Assembly (NCBI GenBank): GCA_948567375.1
Contig: OX419761.1
Span: 22,234,243 to 22,298,242 of the forward strand
Length of the DNA: 64,000 nt
Direction: 5' to 3'
Source of the DNA: Lunularia cruciata
Taxonomy: Eukaryota > Streptophyta > Marchantiopsida > Lunulariales > Lunulariaceae
The notes beneath the pieces are model-generated. The model worked only from the letters and a program-made list of their open reading frames with translations. It ran no database searches and was not told the origin of the DNA. A program made the position numbers and the translations under genes. Shown here one piece after another: positions 1 through 10,899 of the stretch (its first letter is position 1; the number at the start of each line of letters is the position of its first letter).

Positions 1-341
1 TCCATTTAGGCCTCCGAAATTGCCTTCAAAGATTTTAGGCATATTTCGGTTCCTACTCTATTAGTAGAAGTCCCCTTTTGGTGATACCTCTTTCTGATCT
101 GTTTAGTCCATCATGTGTAACATCCTTCCAGATGTTACCAAACCAATTCTCACCTTTAAATCATATGTCTAGCTATTGGTTCTAAGGTTCTCAAGTCTAC
201 TTCGGTTTTTGCCCTATTAGTAGAAGTACTCTTTTGGTGATACTTCTATCTGATCTATTTTGACCATCATGTATAACATCATTCCAGATGTTACCAAACA
301 AATTTCACATCTAGATCATATGGCTAACCCTTGGTATTACA
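1..341 (-). repeat. 3' LTR of element A (partial)
   Basis: This matches 5890-6230 almost base for base and ends in GGTATTACA. Only the last 341 bases (plus-strand sense) of a ~745-bp LTR are inside the window. It contains two tandem copies of a ~155-bp unit, beginning near CTATTAGTAGAAG at about 57 and again at about 213. Confidence 0.93.
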
Positions 342-358
342 GACCTCCCTCCTTTTAA
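342..358 (-). other. Polypurine tract of element A
   Basis: Read on the minus strand, the bases just before the 3' LTR are a purine run (AAAAGGAGGGAGGTC) abutting TGTAATACC, the LTR start. This is the expected plus-strand priming site for a gypsy element. Confidence 0.8.
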
Positions 359-1632
359 GACGCAATGTCCTCGTTGTGCAATTGTTGCTCAAATGCTTGC
401 ACCAACATCGGTGCATGTGCCAAATTGGCTGCGGGTTCCCAGGTTGTTTCATAGAGGGGGTAGCCTTTCCATTGTACTAGATATTCCACCCGCGGATGGC
501 GAGTACCACGCATGCGCTTTTGGAGAATCCGCTCCACTTCATATTCCTCTATGCCATCAATGAATGTCAGACAAGGTTGAATGTCCTGTGTGGAAGGACC
601 TTGGCCTGATCGGGGAGCATATCTGCGTAGTAGGGAAGCATGGAACAATGGATGGATCTTCATGTGTGGTGGTAGCTCAAGGTGATAGGCCACAACGCCG
701 ATGCGACAAAGAATCAAGAAAGGCCTAATAAAACGAGGTCTGAGCTTACGAGATCCAACTAATGTGAGGTTGGTTGTCGATAGCCACACTTGATCCCCAA
801 CATTGAACTCCATGTGTCGACGGTGTGCATCAACATACTGCTTTTGTCGATTTTGCGCAATGTGTAAGCTGTGCTTAGCGCTCTCCACACCTTGTTGGAT
901 TCTAGAAACAAATGTGTTGATTGCATCAACCTTGGTAGTCACTGGACGGATCTTCATCAAGCTAGAAGGTGTGAAGGGATGCTCACCATACATGAGGAAG
1001 AACGGAGTGACTTGAGTGGACGCATACACTGAATTGTTGTAAGAAAATTCCACCAAAGGTAATAGGGTGTCCCACCTCTCTTGCTCTTTGAAGGTGAAGC
1101 TGTGTAACATATCTTCAATCGTGCGATTAGCCTGCTCTATTTGGCCATCTATTTGTGGGTGGTAAGCTGTGGACATGGCCAACTTGGTTTTGAAGAAACC
1201 AAAGAGTGTTCGCCAAAACAAAATGGTGAATTGGGTGCCTCTATCGGTGATGAGTACTCTAGACAAGCCATGGTGAGCAAAGACTGCATCTAAGTATAAT
1301 TGAGCTAGTTGTGGAGCGGTCACCTCCTTGGTGGTAGGGCGTACATGAATCATTTTGCTGAGCTGGTCCACAAAGACCACAATGGAGTCAAACCTTGAGG
1401 TGGTCTTGGGTGATTCACAGACAAGATCCATACTCACTTGTTGCCAACCTTGGGTAGGAGTGAGGAGAGGTTGAAGGAGCCCTGCAAGAGCTTGATTAGA
1501 AGCTTTGTTCTGTTGACAAAGTAGGCAACTACGCACATAGTCCATCACGACGTTGCTCATCTTGGGCCAATAGTAATGGCGCTTGACTGCATCCAAGGTC
1601 TTGTCCACTCCGACATGAGCTGCAATGGCCAA
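355..1632 (-). pseudogene. Element A integrase with C-terminal chromodomain
   Basis: This encodes the strand-transfer enzyme of the element. At its start is the HHCC zinc-binding fold (histidine in AAHVGVDKT, then the pair CLLCQQNK). The DDE catalytic core follows: the first Asp in SMDLV, the second in LITDRGTQF, and the Glu in GQIEQAN. The last ~60 residues are a chromodomain (EYEVERIL, then VEYLVQWKGYP and TTWEPAANL), the module chromoviruses use to target chromatin. The domain set is complete in this stretch; the element as a whole is a broken copy. Confidence 0.92.
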
Positions 1633-1791
1633 ATCATGACATTCCGCTAGAATGGTGGTGCATAATTCTGGGACATTTGGGATCCATAATCTGCCATCCT
1701 GAAAGATGAGTCCTTGGGTGTTGGTTACACCTTTGGATGATTGCGCTTCGACAATCTGTGGATCAGTTTTTGTAGCAACTAGAATCTCTTG

Positions 1792-3320
1792 CTAGAATTC
1801 AGGGTTAATCTTAACCTTTGCCACCAAGTTGTTTGCCATTGGCATGCGAGTGAACGCATCTGCAAGTTGCTTCTTACCTTCCACGTAGGTGATTGTCATG
1901 TTGAAGCGTTGTCGCCACTCTGCCCACCAAATTTGGCGATGAGATAGATCCTTTTGCGTCTTGAGGTAGACTAGAGGTTTATGGTCTATCTCTACTACAA
2001 ATGCCTTCTCGCCCAGGTAGTGCTTCCAATGCTTGGTTGCTAGAACGATGGCCAGCTCTTCTTGTTTTGTGGTGTGGTAGTTGCGCTTTGCCAATAACAA
2101 CTTTCGAGAGAAATATGCAATTGGATGCCATCCGTCATGCCACTCTTGTTGTAGGACTGCTCCTATTGCTATGCTTGATGCATCTATAGCCAACTTGATT
2201 GGACATTTTGGGTCATACCACTTCAAGATTAGTGCATGTAGCAAGGCGGCCTTCAATTCTTGAAAAGCCAACTCTTGTGTAGTTCCCCATGTCCACTTCT
2301 TCCCCTTGCCAAGTAGTGCCGTTAAAGGTTGTGCAACCTTGGAGAAGTCCTTGACAAATCTACGATAGAACTCCGTCAACCCCAAGAAGCTCTTAAGTTG
2401 AGTCTGATCTTCTGGGGCACTCCATTTTTTAATGACCTCTATTTTATCTGTCAATACTTGAATGCCCTTTGCACTTACTCTATGCACTAAGTAGTCTAAT
2501 TTAGACTTGCCAAACTCACACTTTGAGATTTTGGCGTACAATTGATTCTGTCTTAGAATTTGGAGGACCTCTTGTAGATGTTGTTTGTGTTCTGTTTGTG
2601 TTCTGTCATTGTGCTACTATATACTAAGATATCATCCAAGAAGATGATAATAGACTTATCCAAGTATGGAAGAAATATCTCATTCATTAGACTCATGAAA
2701 GTGGCAGGCGCATTGGTGAGGCCAAAAGGCATCACAAGATACTCAAAGTGGCCATACTTGGTTTGAAAGGCAGTTTTGTACACATCCTCCTCTACAATTC
2801 GGATTTGATTGTAACCGCTCCGCAAGTCCAATTTGGTGAAGTATCTCGCTCCATGGAGTTGATCAAACAGGTCATCCATGCGAGGTAAGGGGTATTTTTT
2901 CTTCACTGTTTGTTGATTCAGACCCTGATAGTCAATGCACATGCGCATTGTACCATCCTTCTTCTTCACAAACAAGACAAGGGCCCCATATGGCAATATG
3001 CTTGGTTGGATGAACGCTTTTTGTAGCATCTCCTCAATTTGAGTCTTACACTCCTCCAACTCATGAGGTGATAGGCGATATGGGGCCTTACAAGGAGGTG
3101 TCTTCCCCGGGAGTGTCTCAATTTTGTGATCTACTCGCCTTTTAGGTGGTAATCCTGAGGGTAGATCATCGGGAAAGACATCTTGAAACTCATCCACCAC
3201 ATCCTTCAATTTCTCAGGAATTTGTCCAGCAAGTTGTGCACTCTGGACTTCTCTTATTAGACCCATAAAACATCTATTGGTCTTACAGACAGTTGTCGTC
3301 CCTACGACATATAGAGGCAA
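1792..3320 (-). pseudogene. Element A reverse transcriptase and RNase H
   Basis: The reverse transcriptase shows [27 protein letters not shown], the [12 protein letters not shown] segment and the catalytic [12 protein letters not shown] box. The RNase H part shows FLGLTEFYRRFVKDFS, AIDASSIAIGAVLQQ, FSRKL, KQEELAIVLATKHWKHYL and VEIDHKPLVYL. These are standard Ty3/gypsy signatures in the usual order, between protease and integrase. The region is a fossil with more than one break. Confidence 0.92.
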
Positions 3321-3335
3321 TTTCTGCCTGTGTGA

Positions 3336-3695
3336 TTATTCTTTAACCCCAATGATTGACCATTGGTGGGTTCTCACTACTTTCTTCCTCCAATCCACGA
3401 TTGGGTTGTACTGCTCTATCCATGGCATGCCTAAAATTGCATCATAACGGGCTAATTGTATCACTTGCCACTCAATTGCTTCCTGATATTCTCCTACAGA
3501 GAGGGTTACCCGTCTAGGTAATGATTCAATCCTCTCTATTTGCCCATTTGGTAACTTTACTTCTTCACTTCTATCTCTCTCGAGATCCATTCCCAATCTG
3601 ATTGCAATAGAGCGAGACAAGAAATTCTCTGTTGCTCCTGGATCTATTAATACTCTCACTTGATTACCTTCTAGGATTCCATTCACAACAATCAA
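3336..3695 (-). pseudogene. Element A aspartic protease
   Basis: This is a retropepsin-like segment: VLIDPGATENFLS stands at the active-site position (family consensus D-S/T-G-A), followed by RYDAILGMPWI, typical of the protease C-terminal half in plant gypsy elements. It lies between the gag zinc knuckle and the reverse transcriptase. Confidence 0.85.
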
Positions 3696-3789
3696 TCGTG
3701 AGGTTGCCTTTCGGGATCTTTGTGCATTATTCTTCTTCTTTCCCTTGCTTCTTTGCTTCCTTATTGAGCCAGTAAGGCCGCAAGGTACA

Positions 3790-4880
3790 TTTATTGGCGA
3801 TCTTTGTTTTCCGAAGTGGTTTCCACCTCCTCTTCTTCAATGTGCCTCTCCATGTTGTTCAAAGATTGCCTGAACAAAGGCCGAGGGGCTCTAGGGAAAC
3901 GAGTGCGACAATTGGTAGATATATGCCCAATACGGCCACAATTGTAACAACGGTGTTGTTCTCCTTGAGTCCCTTCTCCTCGTGGGACTCCATCTCTTTG
4001 TTCTTCTATCCGTTCCCGCTCTCCTTGAAGCGGCCATGCTCCTTGATCCCGAAATCGAAGGTTGCCCAATTCCATCGGTACTGGTCCACCCATGTGTGGC
4101 ATTTCTGCACAATAATGTTGAGGTGGAACTACTCCTTCACCTCCACCTAATGCTCTTGCTATTCTCTACGCACAAGCAATGGCTTCAAATACCGTGCAAG
4201 GGTTTTGCACCATGACTTCTTGGCGAATCCGCTCTTTCAACCCTTGTTTGAAATTGTTGAGAGCCTCTACTGGACTCATGTCGGTAATTGCAACTTGTAG
4301 ATCCAGAAATGCCTCCATATACTCTTGTATGCTATTCTTCTATCTCAATCCCCATAGTCGGGTTTGAGCCATTTGCACAAAATCCACCAATTGGAAATTC
4401 TTCAACAATCCTTCTTGCATTGCTGTCCATGTGACCTCCCTTCTCTCTGCCAGCATGGATTGTTCCCAAGCATCATACCATGTGAGGGCTTTATCGGTCA
4501 AGTACCCACATGCAAACACGCCTGCAACATGCTCTATGATCTTTGTTGAGAACAATCAGAAATATTGATTCATTCTTGAGATCCAGTTTTCCACTACTCC
4601 CATCGTACGCTGCCCCTTGTAAGGCTTGATGTTGCAGGTCTTCTTCATCCGAAGTAGCAATGTGGCTTCACCGTTGATAGAGTTCGTAGGCACGGGTGCC
4701 TCTCCAAGCACTTCAGTTGCAGGTATAGGGTTTTGAGATGGCTCTTCTTCTTGCATGGCTTGATCATTCCTCAGGATCTGCACTTGACTTTGTAATGTCT
4801 CCATGGTCATCTTAATCTCTCAAAATTCATTCAACATCCCTTGCATTCCTTCCACCAGCTCTTGCAACTGCGGATCCATG
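3790..4880 (-). pseudogene. Element A gag (capsid/nucleocapsid)
   Basis: This is gag-like coding DNA on the minus strand. It begins near MDPQLQELVEGMQG and carries a coiled-coil-like start (METLQSQVQILRND), a capsid segment (KPYKGQRTMGVVENWI, ACGYLTDKALTWYDAW) and a CCHC zinc knuckle (CYNCGRIGHISTNC) near 3925-3965 that would bind RNA. Position and motifs are those of a gypsy nucleocapsid. It is broken. Confidence 0.85.
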
Positions 4881-4912
4881 GTTCCTGCAACACCCAATTG
4901 CTAACATCTACT

Positions 4913-5342
4913 TCAATACAGAGTCAATATAATCACTCTAGAAGGCGCACAAACTATTAGAACTACCATCGGGACCTCAAAAGCTATCACTTGTTGATAA
5001 TACTCCTCACCAAAATTCCTAACCACAAAATCTCTAAACATCACTTTTGGCCTCACTACATAACGGATTTCTACTTGAGTGTTGAAAGGGAGAGGATTTG
5101 GGACATTCATATCCATATTATCATAATAGAATGTAGATCGTCAAATCCCACTCTTTGTCATATATCACCATAGGTAGAATCACCGGGTTTGGTGAGTTTA
5201 TCACTCTGTCCATGAATTCCGCACCAAAGTGATAAACTAGCGATGCCCTCATCTGCTTACGCTGGATGTACATAACCTTGATGTGGAATGGGTTTGATAA
5301 TGGAAAGCTAGGTGCGGGAAATTGTCCCCCCGGCGCATCCAT
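4913..5342 (-). other. Two small leader frames of element A, upstream of gag
   Basis: Two consecutive minus-strand frames of about 73 and 67 codons (5342-5121 and 5116-4913) lie between the primer site and gag. By eye they resemble one another: a P-rich start, then F-x-x-x-V with basic residues, a FGAEF or FGEEY core, and a hydrophobic end (PVILPMVIYD; VPMVVLIVCA). A similar single frame sits at the same place in elements B and C. I know no family for it. The downstream frame ends about 30 nt before the gag start. Confidence 0.55.
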
Positions 5343-5466
5343 CTCATCCGCTCTCTAAAAAAGTCCTTCCTAAGTCTAGCGATTACTCTATGTTCTCCAC
5401 CTCACATTACTCAGTTTTAGTAGTTCATGCTATTCCAAGAGGGGTGATCCACTCTCTTGGACTAGA

Positions 5467-5484
5467 ACACTCGCTTTGATACCA
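5467..5484 (-). other. Primer-binding site of element A
   Basis: On the minus strand, one base after the LTR end, the sequence reads TGGTATCAAAGCGAGTG. It closely matches TGGTATCAGAGC, the usual plant site complementary to the 3' end of initiator methionine tRNA. Confidence 0.85.
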
Positions 5485-5485
5485 T

Positions 5486-6230
5486 TGTAATACTCCAAGA
5501 ACAAGAGAAGAGAGAAAACACAGATTGCACTCTCAAACATTCGATGCCCCAAGGGAGCACCTTCTCTTTATTATATAGACAGAGAGGATCTCCTCCAAGG
5601 AAGCTCCACCATAGGATTAGGGACACAGATAGATGACATGTCAGCAAGCTCCACCCTTGGATTACTTACTTGGATGGGTGACCTGTCTGGTCTAGGTCCT
5701 ATCTGGTTGGTCAAACAAGCTTTGACCGGAGGGAATCTTTTAGGGAATCTTCCTATAGGAATCTCAGAATCATGTGAGTAAGGTACCATTGGAAAGCTCT
5801 CGACAAGGCAAAGTGGGGGGGGGGAGGAAGGCCAGCACTTCCTCTATTGGGGGGGGGGGGAATCTACATATTTTCAAGGCCTAATTCATCCGTTTAGGCC
5901 TCCAAAATTGCCTTCAAAGATTTCAGGCATATTTTGGTTCCTACTCTATTAGTAGAAGTCCCCTTTTGGTGATACCTCTTTCTAATCTGTTTAGTCCATC
6001 ATGTGTAACATCCTTCCAGATGTTACCAAACCAATTCTCACCTTTAAATCATATGTCTAGCTATTGGTTCTAAGGTTCTCAAGTCTACTTTGGTTTTTGC
6101 CCTATTTGTAGAAGTACTCTTTTGGTGATACTTCTATCTGATCTATTTTGACCATCATGTATAACATCATTCCAGATGTTACCAAACCGAATTTCACATC
6201 TAGATCATATGGCTAACCCTTGGTATTACA
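5486..6230 (-). repeat. 5' LTR of element A
   Basis: A 745-bp LTR with perfect inverted ends TGTAATAC/GTATTACA. On the minus strand a TATATAATA box lies at 5570-5578, about 85 bases from the LTR end, so the R-U5 part is short. It contains the duplicated ~155-bp unit also seen in the partial 3' LTR, and two long G runs on the plus strand (5815-5824 and 5849-5860). Confidence 0.92.
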
Positions 6231-8599
6231 ATGAGTAGATCCTCTACGTGCAGATTAGGCACAAGGTGGATATGGAGGTTCAATCCATCAAAGATACTCT
6301 AGATGAGGAATGGATGTAAGTGATCAAACAATAGTGGATGATATTGCTAAAGATGCAATTGAAGATGCAAGTAGGAATGGTGGCATTGACCCAAGTTAAT
6401 CATGCAAAGCTCTATGAGTTGAAGTTGGGGATACATGATCTAAAGACAAAGAAGTATTTGATTGAGCAATTGACCAAATTGGACAAGAAGTTGCAAAAAC
6501 ATATCAACAACAAATTTGATAGCATCTTAAGCAAGGTCAAAGAGCTAGAAGAATATGGGGAACATGTTGATGAATTGATCTAAAGATGCAAGAAAGAATA
6601 TGTGTCGAGAAATCCAAGTGGTCAAAGAAGAAGAGATTGGCTATATCAATACATGTGTCTATTTGTAAAATAAGTTACACCCTTGAAGTGTGATTGTTAT
6701 GCCATGACCATCTAAGGTGTCATGTCATCAAAGTCATCCAACCATCTAAGTCATCATGTCAGTGGAGTCAGACCTCATCATGGTGGGAGACCATTGTAGT
6801 CAAGATCACCATGGTTGCTTGCTAATGGGTATAGGATGTTAGTGGGGGAATGACTTGTATTTAATGTTGGGGAGGACAATGGTCATGTACAATAGGATAT
6901 TTTTTCCAATGCCATGTCATCAAGAACATTTTTCCAATGTCTAGCTTGAGGATTGTAATTGGTGTAGTATATAGTGAATGCTATTTGTAGGTGGCACCGT
7001 CTCAACATTTATTTGGTAAAATAGAGTGGTTACATTGGGGTTAGATCAATTGGTTTAGAGCTTAATCTTGGGATGATGGCATTGCATAGTCTTGGATGCT
7101 CATGCTTGTGCAAAATTTTAAGCTTCATCATTTTGGACCCCATTTATGTGTATGGTCAATTTTCAATTATCTATGTATACATGCACAAGATTCTATATTA
7201 GAGATAGTGCAATAAGGACCTCTATGATCCCCAACATGTCAATTTCAATATTGTGTATGTTTGTTATTTTTGGGTGGAGTAGTGGTGAGGGACTCAAAGT
7301 AAGAACACAAGTGTTGAGGTGCAAGAGGGCAATTAAGCTTGATCAAGTAAGGATCCAACACCCCAAGTTAGATCTTAGGTGTTCTGAAGGGTTGAGGTAA
7401 TATGTCAACCGTCCATGATAGTTGTGACTGTAGTGAAGTACCACATGTAACAAAAATCCCCTCTAGTCATGAACTTGTAGTATAGCGGTGTAGAATACCT
7501 TTTGAAAAGGTAGAGCATTCTCATTGGCACTATTGTATGCATGATATAGGTAATTGCAAGAGTATAGACCTTTGGGGCCAATGACCTTTAATATAGACTA
7601 AACCATCACCTTTAGGAGTTCACAAGTTGACAAGATATCTTTGTGAATGCAACTTGAGTGTTTGATTTTCTTTTCCATATTGTGCCACTATGGAGAGCAA
7701 TTCCTTCTTCTCGTAATTGTCCTACCTAGGAGGATAAAGATGTAACAATAAATAACTTGTGACAAGTGATACTATGTCCTTCACACCTAGCCATTTCTCA
7801 ATTGTATCCTCATGGGAAAAGCTTGTTCTTACCAATTATACTATTAGTATATTAATAGTATATTAATAGTATGACAAATCGTGATTGATGATTGTTTCAT
7901 GAGTGTGTAGTAATGTCCAATATGACATTTGGTCAAGAACACCTGGTTCATATCATGATATGACATGTTTAAAAATGTTAGAGGTTTGGTCAGATCTAAC
8001 TCACGGAGGCACTTGTGCATCATTTGAAAGCCAACAATATTTAATAGGAGATGTTTGATATATGCCAATGAGTCATCTAGTACCTTTGTTTAAAAAGGCT
8101 AACATGCAAGAAAGGAAGAATTTCAACATGTGTGGCTCAAACAAGGTCTTTAAATGAACATTGCATTGGTTTACTAAAAGCATGTTTGCATTTTGTATGA
8201 GAGTTGAGAGTTAAAATAAAAATTAGGAAATGTAACTCCTACCTCTTGCATTGGATATGTTCATACGTTAGATGCAATCTGTGGGATGATGAAGAGGAAA
8301 TAGTCAGAGATGAAGTAGATGCACCTTAGTTCATGGATGTAGGTGCATCAAATCATCTCCATATAGAGGCTACTGTTGGGAGCATTGTCTATATTAGAGA
8401 ATAAACAAGGAAATCAATTGTAGAGATTTTTTTGGCATTAAATTGAGTATGTAGTGGATATTTGTACAAGCCCTATGAATGAATAAATTAAAATGGTCTT
8501 GCCCAATGAATTTTATATAGTTTATAAATGGCTTTCCTCAATTTCAAATAGATCTACTCATTTGAAAGTGTGTTTGCTTGCAACATGGGTGGGTTTGCC
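6231..8599. other. Old intergenic DNA, no recognisable gene
   Basis: AT-rich and CpG-poor DNA. A plus-strand frame at 6338-6583 (81 codons, Lys/Leu/Glu-rich, likely coiled coil, with KYLIEQLTKLDKKLQKHI) may be a remnant of the decayed coding strip seen further right. A short AT repeat (TATTAATAGTA units) lies at about 7843-7875. I see nothing else I can name. Confidence 0.4.
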
Positions 8600-9018
8600 T
8601 GTAACGAGCAAGAATGCTTGTTGTGGGGATGGATGCACTAGATATGCATGCAGATATGGCTGGTGTTGAATTGGTTTGCTCTGCTCTAGATTGGAGGTGC
8701 TTGGTTGGAGCAAGGCTTGCCAGAGTTGGGTTGCATTTGCTAAGGTTGGTCAGGGGATTTGCTTAGGATGCATATGGATCTGGCCAAAATCTTGGTAGAT
8801 TCACCCGAGTTTAGGGTGATTTGCCCCAAGTGGATATAGATCTACCCAGATTTTGTACGGATGTGCTTGGGATGGAGTGGATGCACCTAGGGTTGGGCAA
8901 GATTCACTCAATTCATTGGGGTTGTTGCTCATTAATTGGCCAAAATTGCATATCAGTGTGGATTCAAATTGCTTGTGGTGTGCTTATTCAAATTGCTTGT
9001 GGATGTGTCATTGATAAC
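8600..9018. repeat. Degenerate short repeats (TGGATTTGCT-like)
   Basis: Variations on a ~25-30 base phrase containing TGGAT, TTTGCT and GGTTGG recur. In reverse complement the phrase resembles the GCAAATCCA / AGATCCACC repeats at 15390-15710 and 20600-21120, so the three patches probably share an origin. Confidence 0.45.
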
Positions 9019-9117
9019 GGTTGTTGTATGATTAGGGAGGGTTCTTGTACTAATGCCAATATATGAGTTTCATATATTGGCATTAGTACAAGAACCCTCC
9101 CTAAGCATACAACAATC
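9019..9117. repeat. Near-perfect 47-bp-arm inverted repeat (hairpin)
   Basis: The arms are 9019-9065 and 9071-9117 with a 5-base loop (AGTTT). I count two mismatches over 47 pairs. The arms centre on AGGGAGGGTTCTTGTACTAA. Confidence 0.9.
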
Positions 9118-9299
9118 AAGTTAGGAACATATGTGCAAATGCTCCTAATATAAGAGATCGTTCATTTGCAAGAAGCAAGTGTGCCCATTCAAGAAATGTA
9201 ATGATTTGATGGGCCTTTAATAGAAGGCAAATTGTGGCAAAAGGATCCAAAGTCAACTCTTGCTAGGACCAAAACTTCCCCACAAGTTGGTGAATTAAG

Positions 9300-10090
9300 A
9301 TATATAGGACCAAAAAAAAGTCAAGAAATCAAGAGAGGTCTTTCCTATAGAGGAGAAAATAGAAATAAATAGTTTAGAGGGAGGTGCAAATAGAGACATT
9401 TTACAAACAAATAGAGAGATACCATTCCCAAAGTTTAAAAGGGAAAAAATTGGGAGGTGAGAGATTTAGTGGACTATGAATATAGACAATTTCTAGAAAT
9501 TCAAGGAGAGAGGACATTCCTAGCAAGGAGTGTGCAGAACTCAACCATTTAGAGCAGACAAATTTTGCAAACAAAGCATGATTCTTAGAAATTGGAAGAG
9601 AGGCCATTCCCAAAGAGACCAGGATAGAAATTGAGAGGAGAGAGTGAAGAAATCTCTACAAACTAAGACAACTTTAAAATGTAAAGAGAGAGGCAATTTA
9701 GTGTTTGGGATTGGACAAAACTCAAGAGTTTCAAGGGGAATAGACTCAAATAATATATATGATATTGAGAAATTATGAGAGAAGCAATTTTCATAGAGGA
9801 CCAGACGTAACTCAAGAGGGAAGTAGATTCTATTAACAAAGACAGTATCAGAAATTTGGAGAGAGTGCATTGAGTGTTTTGGACCAAACAGAACTCAAGA
9901 GTTGTGAGGGAAAAAGACTCACAAAACAGAGACAATTTATAGAAGTACTAAGAGAGGCAGTTGCCTTTGAGAACCAAACATAACTTCATAGTTGTGAGCA
10001 AAGTAGACTCTACAAACAGAGATGATTTATAGAAATCAGGAGATAAGCTTTTTACATAGAGGACCAAACAAAACTTGAGAGTTGAGTTTC
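9300..10090. repeat. Degenerate tandem repeat, ~88-bp unit
   Basis: At least five clear and up to about eight diverged copies of a unit reading roughly GAGGACCAAACA, AACTCAAGAGTTGTGAG, GTAGACTC, ACAAACAGAGACAA, TTTATAGAAAT and GGAGAGAGGCA. The phrase GGACCAAAC or variants recurs near 9710, 9798, 9880, 9970 and 10060, giving a period of about 84-90 bp. Open frames here are a by-product of the repeat. Confidence 0.7.
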
Positions 10091-10099
10091 AAAAATAAG

Positions 10100-10880
10100 A
10101 AAATAGTGGATTTTCAATTTAGCATTTAGAAAGGCAAAAGATGGCAGACATCCAAGATTATGCAAAGTGTTTGGACTCTCTAAACATGGAAGGTTAGAGG
10201 TTAATTAAATTCAACATAGTACGGGATAAAATGACCCAAGTGGACATGGCTCAACAAGACCTAGGTTAAAGATGTAGTTGAATGTATTATCAAGGTAGAC
10301 CTTGATGCATTGGGATTGAAGATAAGTATTAGGTTAGAATACCCTAGCCCCCAAACGTAAGTATGGTGCTTCTATTTCTTAAAAATTTGCTTTTATTGAT
10401 CATATCAAGCTTAAGTGCTAAGAGACCCATGGAGAATGATATAATTATTAGGAGAAGTGCCTCAAATGGAGAGGTACTCAAAGGAGTAACACTGCCAAGT
10501 TAGGAGGAGGAAGCACTTGGAGTGATGTAGGATAATCACAAGTACTTGCACGTCGGTCTACTTTCAAGATGTTCGGATACTCAAAGTGATGTAGGGTAAT
10601 CTTGTTGACAAGAAGAAGGAATTTTAATTTCACATGAGCTCCCATGTCTAATTATTATGGGGGCAAGCAAAGTGTCACACAGGAGATGAGAAGCACTTGG
10701 AAAGGTGTAGAATGATCCTAAGTGCTTGAGGATAAAACAACACTCAAAATGTTGAGGGACCATTTGGAATGCTTGTAGGGGTTGTAGCACTTGGATTGTT
10801 GGTAGGTGAGGCATACATGCCCAAGTGCTGAGTGCCACCATGGCACTTGGAGCAAAGTGCTCCTGCAATTTGAACTTACT
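10100..10880. repeat. GCACTTGGA-rich degenerate repeats
   Basis: After some unremarkable DNA (10100-10400), the phrase GCACTTGGA or AAGTGCTTG recurs every few tens of bases (near 10508, 10688, 10714, 10788, 10820 and 10850). The same phrase returns at 14150-14400. No protein-coding signal stands out. Confidence 0.4.
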
Positions 10881-10899
10881 ACCAATCGCTATGGAAATG

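Larger units (their letters stand above)
1..6230 (-). mobile_element. Ty3/gypsy chromovirus, element A (left end cut by window)
   Basis: A minus-strand LTR retrotransposon with the order 5' LTR (5486-6230), primer site, two small leader frames, gag, protease, reverse transcriptase, RNase H, integrase with chromodomain, polypurine tract, and a 3' LTR whose outer part lies beyond position 1. The pol order with integrase last marks Ty3/gypsy, and the C-terminal chromodomain marks a chromovirus. The two LTR copies overlap over about 341 bases and differ at roughly eight sites (about 2.3%), which suggests a geologically young insertion. It is broken, with several interruptions across its coding region. 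It appears to have inserted into the older decayed DNA that resumes at 6231. Its target duplication cannot be tested because the left flank is outside the window. Confidence 0.93.

Noticed and set aside
803-1015. Plus-strand frames over elements A, B and C
   Set aside because: They mirror the gag/pol reading on the coding strand and carry no independent motif.
9541-9935. Overlapping minus-strand frames of 90-109 codons rich in Leu, Ser and Phe
   Set aside because: They come from the ~88-bp tandem repeat read backwards; no family resemblance.
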